Shown in pieces: positions 17,534-24,628 of a stretch of DNA of 64,000 nt. A program made the translations under genes and the position numbers. The stretch's first letter is position 1; each line of letters opens with the position of its first letter. Origin of the DNA: Chitinophagales bacterium (GTDB lineage Bacteria > Bacteroidota > Bacteroidia > Chitinophagales > Chitinophagaceae); the NCBI GenBank assembly GCA_015655125.1, contig JAATFP010000078.1, forward strand, positions 1 to 64,000, in the 5' to 3' direction. Below the pieces are notes generated by a model. The model saw nothing but the letters and a program-made list of their open reading frames with translations, searched no databases and was not told the origin of the DNA.

Positions 17534-18511
17534 TTATTGATGTGCCTTGATGACTGTTCCCCCACTTCCTGCGATGAAACCAATATTTTTTGCCGGGAAA
17601 TAAACCGCGTTCAATGTTGGCGAAGTAACCGGGGAAGTGGCTCGGCTCCAGCTTTTGCCGCCATTGCCTGTGTAATAAATCCTTGCCGACGAACCCACCA
17701 CGTAACCGGTATTAGGTGACGTAAAGAAAATACTGTTTCCGTCTATCGAATTACTCGGAAGACTGACATCGGAAAAGGTTTCCGCTCCATCGGCGGCAAA
17801 TACTTTTCCGCTTTCACCGCATACATATCCGTAATCAACGCCGGTAAAAAAAATGCCGTTATTGTTACCTGAATTTCCGGTAGTGAGCTTGATAAAGTTT
17901 ACCCCGCCATCAACAGATTTTAGTACCACACCATTGGTGGCACCAATGTACAAAGTATTGTAATCTACGGCTTTTACGGTATAAAGATCGTTTGTAATAC
18001 CCGTTGGCTGGGCGATCCAGTTGGCTCCGGCATTTATTGTTTTGTAAACATTGCCCCGTGAACCTACGGCCCATCCGGTATTCTTATCCAAAAAATCTAT
18101 TGCATAAAAACTCACGCCTGTGTTTGTGAACTGGCTCGTCCAGCTATCGCCACCATCGATCGTTTTCTTAAGTAAACCATTATTTCCTGCTATCCAGCCG
18201 ATCTCTTTCGATGCAAAATGAATAGCATAAATGGTAGCGGTGGTTCCGCTGCTGATGCTCGCCCAGCTGCTGCCACCGTTGACCGTGCGGATCACTTTGC
18301 CGCTACTGCCCGCCGCCCAACCATAACTTGTATCTGCAAAATGAATGCTATACAAGGTATTGGAGACGCCGGTAGATTGCAGCGTGTAGCTGAGCGGACC
18401 GCCTGCGATAAGCGGCTCTTCATTGCTGTCGTCTTTTTTACACGATAAAAAAACTGCGAGCGATACAATGAGCAATGGTATAAAATACTGTTTTTTAAAA
18501 AACATGATCAT
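17534..18511 (-). CDS. YCF48/BNR-repeat beta-propeller lipoprotein
   Basis: 325 residues with a lipobox (VFLSCKKDD) and about seven repeated blades of the photosystem-II-stability/BNR type. Each has a pattern like YGWAAGSSGKVIRTVNGGSSW or GWIAGNNGLLKKTIDGGDSW. The chloroplast name is only historical. In bacteria such propellers act as envelope assembly or binding factors. It lies between the DUF3570 gene (10-nt gap) and the CotH gene (10-nt gap), so cotranscription is very likely. A second ATG two codons in (18505) is an equally good start. Confidence 0.88.
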   Translation of the reverse strand: MIMFFKKQYFIPLLIVSLAVFLSCKKDDSNEEPLIAGGPLSYTLQSTGVSNTLYSIHFADTSYGWAAGSSGKVIRTVNGGSSWASISSGTTATIYAIHFASKEIGWIAGNNGLLKKTIDGGDSWTSQFTNTGVSFYAIDFLDKNTGWAVGSRGNVYKTINAGANWIAQPTGITNDLYTVKAVDYNTLYIGATNGVVLKSVDGGVNFIKLTTGNSGNNNGIFFTGVDYGYVCGESGKVFAADGAETFSDVSLPSNSIDGNSIFFTSPNTGYVVGSSARIYYTGNGGKSWSRATSPVTSPTLNAVYFPAKNIGFIAGSGGTVIKAHQ

Positions 18512-18521
18512 ATTTTAAAAA

Positions 18522-20045
18522 TTAAAAATCGAAGTCTATACCCAGGCTCAGGATCTTTGCAGTAAGTCCGTCGCTACGATCATAGATCGTATATCGTACG
18601 TCTATAGCTTTGATGGAAAATACGTTGCGTGTACTTTCCTCATTTGACAAACCGATGTTTGTAAACGGCACCACGCGCAGACCGAGGCCATATTTATTAG
18701 ATGAGATATTTGCAAGATCAATATCGCTGGTATAATATTTATCAGCAGACAAATGCCTGCCGTAGCCGTTGTAATATTTCGATTCCTGCTGACTATGGAA
18801 ACGATAGAACGGATCTGCAGTCAGCCATTTTGTAAGCTTCAGCGGCACATCCACATTGAACGAAAATGCACGCACATCCCATGTATCGGCATAAAAACGC
18901 ACCTGGGTCCTGATTACCGTTTTCGGTGTAGCGAAATAATTGTATCGTCCATACAAAGCACCTTTAAATCTTTCCCGCGGCAATTTTTCTACACGAACTT
19001 CCTTATTGTATTCATCTGCGATACCGTCATCAAAATACACGCGATGAAATGGCGTTGACAACAGCCCAAACTGCCCCACCAGATCAAGCCCAAGCAGGGC
19101 GTTCATTTTCCGGTTGATCGGAAACGCGTAAGAATTGGAAAGACTATAAGAATAGCGATGATCAACCGGATAAACTTTCCCATCCCGGGTGATCGTTTCA
19201 CCTGTTACCGGAATAGGTGTTGCATAGCCTCCGGTTCCGGTTCCGCTGCCAGAACCGCCGGTTCCCGTGCCACCGCCGGTGCCGGTACCGCCCCCTGATC
19301 CACTGCCTCCGCCTGATCCGCTGCCACCACCAGATCCACTACCGCTGCCCGATCCACCGCCGCTGCCACTTCCCCCACCGCTACCGCTTCCACCACCGCT
19401 ACCACCCGTTCCGGAACCTCCGGTGCTTCCTCCGGAACCTGATGCACTGGTAGTTGTATCTGCCACCACAGATCCGGCACGAAACTCGCCTGGATAGATC
19501 ACCATCCAGCGATCATCAATAAAATTAAATGCAGTGGAAAATGTAGACCCCTGTTTATAAAAATGTTTGCTGTAAGCCAGTCCCGCGCTTAATGACAAAA
19601 TATCGTATTCTTTCGAAAAACCTACGGTAGGCGTAAGGATCGAACGTTTTTTCTTGTTTGCAAAATCAAAACCAAGTGAGCTGTATATACGCGTTTCATC
19701 GCCGCTTACATTGCTTGTGCCTGTGCTTGCAGCTGTTTGATATTTATCGATCTGCAGTAAAGATGCCGATGTATAATGATCAATGCCACCGCCGATCCGC
19801 AGCCCGGAAGAATCTTTTACCGGAACGTATATCACGGCTTCCTGCGTGAAGCTTTTCAGATGCTGGTCGCCAAGGCCGCCATTCACGGCGCTTCTGTCGC
19901 CATCCTGTTCATAATAGCTGCTGAGCAGGCTCACCGTTACCGGGCGCTGTATTTTTGCCGCATCCGCCACCGCACTTTTTTTTGCCTGTCCAAAAGCGAA
20001 CAGGCCCGAGAAGAATACCAATAAGACCGTAAGAATTATTTCCAT
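18522..20045 (-). CDS. DUF3570 family predicted outer-membrane protein
   Basis: 507 residues with a signal peptide ending AFGQ, then alternating amphipathic strands with many aromatic ends, and a final LGIDFDF, as expected of an outer-membrane beta-barrel. N-terminal VTVSLLSSYYEQDGDRSAVNGG and later FYADTWDVRAFSF and DRSDGLTAKILSLGIDF match my memory of DUF3570. Residues 202-273 are an uninterrupted Gly/Ser/Thr tract dividing the protein. DUF3570 genes recur beside DUF4266 and apbE in diverse bacteria. Their function is not established to my knowledge. It lies 21 nt after the DUF4266 gene. Confidence 0.85.
   Translation of the reverse strand: MEIILTVLLVFFSGLFAFGQAKKSAVADAAKIQRPVTVSLLSSYYEQDGDRSAVNGGLGDQHLKSFTQEAVIYVPVKDSSGLRIGGGIDHYTSASLLQIDKYQTAASTGTSNVSGDETRIYSSLGFDFANKKKRSILTPTVGFSKEYDILSLSAGLAYSKHFYKQGSTFSTAFNFIDDRWMVIYPGEFRAGSVVADTTTSASGSGGSTGGSGTGGSGGGSGSGGGSGSGGGSGSGSGSGGGSGSGGGSGSGGGTGTGGGTGTGGSGSGTGTGGYATPIPVTGETITRDGKVYPVDHRYSYSLSNSYAFPINRKMNALLGLDLVGQFGLLSTPFHRVYFDDGIADEYNKEVRVEKLPRERFKGALYGRYNYFATPKTVIRTQVRFYADTWDVRAFSFNVDVPLKLTKWLTADPFYRFHSQQESKYYNGYGRHLSADKYYTSDIDLANISSNKYGLGLRVVPFTNIGLSNEESTRNVFSIKAIDVRYTIYDRSDGLTAKILSLGIDFDF
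19227..19442 (-). repeat. Gly/Ser-coding low-complexity tract inside the DUF3570 gene
   Basis: 216 nt encode 72 residues made only of Gly, Ser and Thr (SGSGGGSGSGGG type, changing to TGTGGGTGTGG near the end). The DNA is an irregular repeat of GGTGGAAGCGG-like units. It lies between two predicted barrel halves and could be a surface loop or flexible tether. Confidence 0.9.
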
Positions 20046-20066
20046 GTGAGTTAGTTTTTAAATTGA

Positions 20067-20291
20067 TCAGTTACATCCGCAACCACCACCCGTTTTACCA
20101 GATTCTCCGCCCGATGCGCCCTCCCGATAAGTAGTGGCTTCGTTCTCCGCTTTTTCTATCGGGAACGAACCTTGCTGCATAGCATGATCGTTGAGGTACT
20201 GTCGCTGGTATGGCTTTACGGAGCGGCAACCGGAAACTATCAGCAGCACCACGCAGCAGGCAGTCGTTATTTTAAGAAGATACTTCCACAT
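20067..20291 (-). CDS. DUF4266 family small lipoprotein ending GGGCGCN
   Basis: 74 residues. The N-terminus is a lipoprotein signal with lipobox VSGC (Cys22), followed by VKPYQRQYLNDHAM. The C-terminal third holds TTYREGASGGESGKTGGGCGCN. The REGAsGG block and the terminal GGGCGCN are what I know as the conserved hallmarks of DUF4266. The two closing cysteines suggest metal binding, a disulfide or a modification site. The small residues in the REGASGG block loosely recall ApbE flavinylation targets, but the usual SGAT motif is absent. Its start overlaps the apbE 3' end by 20 nt, so the genes are coupled. Function unknown. Confidence 0.85.
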   Translation of the reverse strand: MWKYLLKITTACCVVLLIVSGCRSVKPYQRQYLNDHAMQQGSFPIEKAENEATTYREGASGGESGKTGGGCGCN

Positions 20292-21228
20292 ATTTTTTTT
20301 GAATTAAATTATCTGAGTAATAAAAATTATTATTGTTGTCGATTATAAAACATTCGATGTCGTGGAACTGGTTTACGAACTCCAGGCCCTTTTCGAGGCC
20401 CATCAAAAAGACAGATGTGGCGATGGCGTCGCACAGTTCCACATCAGGCGACATTACCGTAACGCTGTGCAACCCTTCTACAGGATAGCCGGTGCGCGGG
20501 TGAATAATATGCGAATACCTGATCCCGTCGATCAACGCAAAACGTTCATAGCTGCCGGAAGTGGCGATAGCCTTGTCTTGTACCGGGATCCATGCAATAT
20601 AGTTTTCTTCCTTATGCGGATCGGCTACACCAATCTTCCAGGGTTCGCCATATGCATTCGGTCCCCAGCAAACAAGATCTCCACCGGCGTTTACCAGACC
20701 GGAAGTGACGCCTTGTTGTTGAAGGCACAATTTAATTTTGTTGGCAATATATCCTTTACCAATCGCGCCCAGTTCTATTTTCGTGCCTTTATTGGTAATG
20801 AAAATAGTTTTGTTGGCCTCATCAAGCCGGATGTATTTGTAATTGATGTTGCGAATAGAATTGATGATTTCTTCTTCCGCCGGTTTCATCGTCATCGGGC
20901 GGTCAAAGAACCAAACTTTATCGATCGACGCAAAAGTAACGTCAAACAAACCTTCCGTGAGATCAGAAATCTTTATGCTTCTTTTTACCAGAAAAAATAA
21001 TTCATCTCCCACCGCCACAGGTGCAATGCCCGCTTGCTGGTTCACCGCATACAACTCTGTTCCCGCTTCCCATGCAGAAATGATTTTTATGAGCCTGTTG
21101 GCTTCATCAAATCCTTTTTGAATGATGGCACTGGCTTCCTCCTCTTTATCCTCCGCGTACAAAATGGTAAGTTCCAGTTTTGTACTCATGGATGGAATGC
21201 TCTGCGAATATGTTTTTAACAACGACAT
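20272..21228 (-). CDS. apbE: FAD:protein FMN transferase (ApbE family)
   Basis: Predicted flavinyltransferase that moves FMN from FAD onto a Ser/Thr of a partner protein. The 318 residues show the family motifs in order: IELGAIGKGYIANKI, LVNAGGDLVCWG, AIATSGSYERFALIDG, SHIIHPRTGYPV and the metal-binding DAIATSVFLMG. Unlike classical periplasmic ApbE it lacks a signal peptide: the sequence starts MSLLKTYSQSIPSMSTKLELTILYA and enters the catalytic fold at once. The start is well fixed because its ATG shares an A with the thioredoxin stop (TAATG). Its likely client is encoded in the same operon, perhaps the DUF4266 or DUF3570 protein, but this is unproven. Confidence 0.93.
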   Translation of the reverse strand: MSLLKTYSQSIPSMSTKLELTILYAEDKEEEASAIIQKGFDEANRLIKIISAWEAGTELYAVNQQAGIAPVAVGDELFFLVKRSIKISDLTEGLFDVTFASIDKVWFFDRPMTMKPAEEEIINSIRNINYKYIRLDEANKTIFITNKGTKIELGAIGKGYIANKIKLCLQQQGVTSGLVNAGGDLVCWGPNAYGEPWKIGVADPHKEENYIAWIPVQDKAIATSGSYERFALIDGIRYSHIIHPRTGYPVEGLHSVTVMSPDVELCDAIATSVFLMGLEKGLEFVNQFHDIECFIIDNNNNFYYSDNLIQKKYVEVSS

Positions 21229-21632
21229 TATTTTATACTGTTGTTTAATATTTCCAAGGCTTTTTCTGCGCTTGCATCTGTGGGCACCACCGCTTTAATC
21301 GAATAATTTTCGTCGGTAACCACCAGTTTGGGGAAGGTTCCTTCACCATTTAATTTTTCTGCCAATGCTTCATTCGTCTTCACAACGTCGCCTGGCAGTT
21401 TTTTACGCTGCGGAAAATCAGCAGTATAAAAAATAAAATTCTTTTGCAGCAGGGCATCCACAGCGGTATCGTTCAATACCCTGTTTTTAAAATGATGACA
21501 GATGGTACACCAGTCGGAGCCACAGAAATATACTACGATATTTTTATGTTCCTCAATTGCCTTTCTTTGCAGTGATGCCGGCGTTTCGGGAAGGCTCAAA
21601 AAAAGCATCGCTGTGATCAGTATCTTAATCAT
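21228..21632 (-). CDS. Thioredoxin-like protein, probably periplasmic
   Basis: 134 residues with a short N-terminal hydrophobic segment (ILITAMLFLSLPETPA) that could be a signal peptide. A thioredoxin fold follows: VVYFCGSDWCTICHHFKNRV carries the CxxC redox pair (CTIC), and GTFPKLVV carries the cis-proline. It resembles the single-domain thiol-disulfide proteins that accompany DUF4266/DUF3570/ApbE cassettes. It may keep the paired cysteines of the DUF4266 tail reduced, which is inference. It overlaps apbE by one base and lies 25 nt after the T9SS protein gene. Confidence 0.88.
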   Translation of the reverse strand: MIKILITAMLFLSLPETPASLQRKAIEEHKNIVVYFCGSDWCTICHHFKNRVLNDTAVDALLQKNFIFYTADFPQRKKLPGDVVKTNEALAEKLNGEGTFPKLVVTDENYSIKAVVPTDASAEKALEILNNSIK

Positions 21633-21657
21633 GTCAAATATTTTTTATGCAAACAGT

Positions 21658-24111
21658 TTACCTGTTCACTACAAGTTTTTGCGTAAACGTTTCGCTACCT
21701 GCATAGATCGTTACAAGATATACGGCTGCCGGCAATGCAGAAATATCGATTGCATTACGTCCCTTCACTGTAATGAGTTTGCGACCAAGTACATCGCGCA
21801 CCACCAACGATGCTGCCGACATATCAACGCCATCTACCACCACAAAACTGCTGGCCGGGTTCGGATAAATGCTCACGCGTTTTTCAGGGATTTTGATCTC
21901 TATGTTATCGATGAAAATGTTGTTGCCGCCGTTACAAACGTCGGTAAGCTTCACGCGGTTTGTCCCGGCAGGCAGCGCTATTGCGGCCTTGTTCCAGGAA
22001 GCGGCCCGGGGTGAATAAGGTTGTGCGACAGCTGCAGCAGTACTCAATATGGCCGAAGTATAACTTTGCAATGTTGTGTAGCTGCTACCGCCATTGGTAG
22101 AATATGCAACAGTTAAGCCATCAGAATAATCACCGAGAGAATAACCGGCATGTGCATAGTTGAACAACAGATAATAACCGTCGGTGACAGGCTGCGTAAC
22201 AGGAAGCACCACTTCGTAATTGCCATGCGTAGCCGCAAAATTATAGAACAGCAATGAACCCGTACCGGCGTTGTAAGCACTGATATCACTGGGTTTGATG
22301 AATTGCGTATTGCTGATCGCCCAGCAAGGTGGCGGGAACGACACAGTGTTATTTTTAAAATCTTCTTTGAATGGCAAATCAAAAACGGCGCACGCAGTGG
22401 TAAAATCTGCCGGTGATGTCCACACACTGTTTGCATCATCACACACCGATCTTACAAAGATGGAATACGAATGGCTGGCAGAAGGCAGGTCAGAAACGGT
22501 TACTGTTGTATTGGCTGTAAGGCCCGACTTTACTGCTGTTCCACCACTTCCTGCACCGGCATTTACGATCTTCCACTCATAACCGTTTGCAGGCGCGATC
22601 GGTGGTGCCGTCCACGAAATTTTCACTGCACGTTCCGTAATATCAGCAACAGAAACATTCATTGGTTCACGGCATGTAATACCGGATTTTTTTATCTGGA
22701 TATTATCTACGTAACAATTATATCCAAAACCTGAAATGAACAGGAGGCCCACATACACTTTCGCCTTGTTGGCGGCACCGGCAGGCAGCGTTATTGTTTT
22801 ATGGCTCCAGCCCACCGTGTTGCTCCACCGATCTATGGTACCATCGGGTACGGCCAGCCATATTGTTCCGTCCAAAGAATATTGTAATGATAATTTATCC
22901 GGGTAGTTCGGAAGTTCCTGCGAATGGAACCATTCAAACTCAACATCCACGCTGTTTACACCACTCGTGTTTAACGCGGGACTCACGAGGCGCATTTGCG
23001 TGTTGGCAGCAATGGTATTCGAGCTAAACAGTAGCATATTGCTTCCTTCAAAGGCATTTGCCGAAGGCGTAGTACCGGTAGGCGGATAGGTAAAGTCGAT
23101 AGACAAAGGTCCCGCAACAAAATTCTGCGACCAACACGAAGGGCGTATATTAGAATTAAAGCCTTCTGTAAAAGGCAGCGGATAAGTTTCACAAAGTGTT
23201 GTAAAATCATATGGACCGGTCCATGGACTTGTGCCGCTGGTGCATTTTGCCCGAACATATAATTTATAATTTACGCCCGCACTCAAGCCTGTTACGTTAG
23301 CAGTGCTGATACTTCCGGCAGTGCTTCCGTTGGTGATCAAACCTGCTGTGCCACTGCCACCTGCACCAGTGGTTCGCACTTCCCAATCAAACCCGTTTGG
23401 ACTATTGGCAGGAAATCCTGTCCATGAAACGGTAGCGCTTGTGGTGGTGATATTGCCTGCCGATAAAGCCGAAGGATTGATGCAACTAGCCAACGGCGTT
23501 GATCCGAATCTCACATTGGCACGTTCCCAAACAGGTGTAAGCTGATCGGCCGGTGTCCATGGCGCAACTGTGTTAAGGTCGCCAAAGTTGCCGTTCTCTT
23601 TTGCGGGACTTGTAGTAGTGTACCGGTATTGGGGCCGTCCTGATGCAATTGCCGCGCCGCTGTTATTTAATACGAGTACAGCTAAATTTTTCGTAAGGTC
23701 GTCGTATTGAAACGGCGTATTCAATGTTACCTGTTGCCACCCGGTTCCGGAATTGGGAAAATTGCCCGCCCACACCAACGTATAGCCATCAAGACTTGTA
23801 TTGAACTTTACCACCCCCGTACCATAATTGGCGAGCGTTGTTTTCTTCATGTAGATCTTCACATCATTGATTTCCTGAGTGCTTGTACCCGATGCCTTAT
23901 CGAAAGCCAGTGTTGTAATGTTCATCGTAGTACCCATCTCCGAACTGAGGTAAATCATTTCAGATGCGGAATAACTATAAAAAGTGCCGATTGGCTGCGA
24001 CGTAGTGGAACCGGTTCCGTTGCCAATAGTAATGGTTGTTTGCGCTGAGCAAATGTTGCAAAAACATGCCAGCAAAATAACCACGGCATATTTACATAAA
24101 ATATTTCTCAT
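21658..24111 (-). CDS. T9SS-sorted surface protein with Fn3 and MAM-like domains
   Basis: 817 residues from ATG 24111 (MRNILCKYAVVILLACFCNICSAQ, a signal peptide). The longer track start at 24156 overlaps the predicted -7 promoter box and is rejected. Order: an N-terminal module (about 25-200, SYSASEMIYLSSEMG) shared with the adjacent gene; an Fn3 domain (about 210-300); a jelly-roll MAM-like domain (LPFTEGFNSNIRPSCW); a second Fn3; a second jelly roll (LPFKEDFKNNTVSFPPPCW); and a type IX secretion C-terminal domain (VSIYPNPASSFVVV...FTQKLVVNR). Predicted role: a large adhesin-like surface protein. It is probably the first gene of the ApbE operon. Confidence 0.9.
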   Translation of the reverse strand: MRNILCKYAVVILLACFCNICSAQTTITIGNGTGSTTSQPIGTFYSYSASEMIYLSSEMGTTMNITTLAFDKASGTSTQEINDVKIYMKKTTLANYGTGVVKFNTSLDGYTLVWAGNFPNSGTGWQQVTLNTPFQYDDLTKNLAVLVLNNSGAAIASGRPQYRYTTTSPAKENGNFGDLNTVAPWTPADQLTPVWERANVRFGSTPLASCINPSALSAGNITTTSATVSWTGFPANSPNGFDWEVRTTGAGGSGTAGLITNGSTAGSISTANVTGLSAGVNYKLYVRAKCTSGTSPWTGPYDFTTLCETYPLPFTEGFNSNIRPSCWSQNFVAGPLSIDFTYPPTGTTPSANAFEGSNMLLFSSNTIAANTQMRLVSPALNTSGVNSVDVEFEWFHSQELPNYPDKLSLQYSLDGTIWLAVPDGTIDRWSNTVGWSHKTITLPAGAANKAKVYVGLLFISGFGYNCYVDNIQIKKSGITCREPMNVSVADITERAVKISWTAPPIAPANGYEWKIVNAGAGSGGTAVKSGLTANTTVTVSDLPSASHSYSIFVRSVCDDANSVWTSPADFTTACAVFDLPFKEDFKNNTVSFPPPCWAISNTQFIKPSDISAYNAGTGSLLFYNFAATHGNYEVVLPVTQPVTDGYYLLFNYAHAGYSLGDYSDGLTVAYSTNGGSSYTTLQSYTSAILSTAAAVAQPYSPRAASWNKAAIALPAGTNRVKLTDVCNGGNNIFIDNIEIKIPEKRVSIYPNPASSFVVVDGVDMSAASLVVRDVLGRKLITVKGRNAIDISALPAAVYLVTIYAGSETFTQKLVVNR

Positions 24112-24153
24112 ATATTGCTTGAACAGTTTTATTCGGTTTTGGTAAACCGGCCG

Positions 24154-24217
24154 CAAAATTATCGGTCGTCAGTTTATCGAGCGTTTTCGATGCGGAAAAA
24201 AACTGCCGCATGCGGAA
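24154..24217 (-). promoter_or_regulatory. Predicted promoter and palindromic operator of the T9SS/ApbE operon
   Basis: In gene sense TAATTTTG (24154-24161) matches the Bacteroidota -7 consensus TAnnTTTG. It is followed by CGGCCGGTTTA and a roughly 40-nt leader before ATG 24111. Upstream lie a degenerate site TTTCGATGCGGAAA (24185-24198 on the plus strand) and the palindrome CCGCATGCGG (24206-24215). No -33 TTG is evident, so an activator at the palindrome is plausible. The same arrangement precedes the neighbouring gene at 28210. Confidence 0.55.
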
Positions 24218-24229
24218 TATTTTTAAAAT

Positions 24230-24628
24230 TTACAATTGTATGGCAATTATTTTTTTGATTGCACCATTAATGATTACCAGCTGATAATTTCCAGGAATTA
24301 TTTTTTTGCCGGGAGTCATGCTGTGTACAAAATGACGTTGATTGATATTCACTTTGTCCGATTGAATCAACTGGCCTCCTGCATTGACCAATAGTAATTG
24401 ATACGCGCCATCTTTCTGATCATCAAAATAAATATGGATCGTTTGATCAACAACCGGGTTAGGATAAACGCTGATGGTACCGTTGGCGGGTACGGCAGCT
24501 ACTTTTACAACCGGGCTGTAATAAAATGAGCCATCGCTATCCACCACTTTTATACGATAAAAAATGCTTTGCGCCGGCGCAGAAAGATCAATACCTGCGT
24601 ATGTATCTTTTGCAGCAGCAGCGATGGT
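24230..24628 (-). pseudogene. Cut-off C-terminal sorting domain of the 28210 gene
   Basis: This stretch continues the reading frame of the 1193-codon ORF after its TAA (24629-24631) without any frameshift. It encodes TIAAAAKDTYAGIDLSAPAQSIFYRIKVVDSDGSFYYSPVVK and then a type IX sorting domain (ISVYPNPVVDQTIHIYF). The join reads RSIDGSVFNSI-stop-TIAAA, exactly where Bacteroidota surface proteins run on into their sorting tail. A single base change creating TAA, or a base-call error, is the simplest explanation. Confidence 0.85.

Noticed and set aside
17534-18511. YCF48 homology taken as evidence for photosynthesis
   Set aside because: The family is a general beta-propeller in non-phototrophs, and no photosystem genes are present.
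19205-19497. Three overlapping plus- and minus-strand ORFs rich in Pro/Arg/Val at 19.2-19.5 kb
   Set aside because: They are frame shadows of the Gly/Ser tract in the DUF3570 gene.
20067-20291. DUF4266 product considered as a ribosomally made peptide precursor (RiPP)
   Set aside because: It has a lipoprotein signal and no dedicated RiPP enzyme nearby. Kept only as a remote alternative in the finding on its tail.
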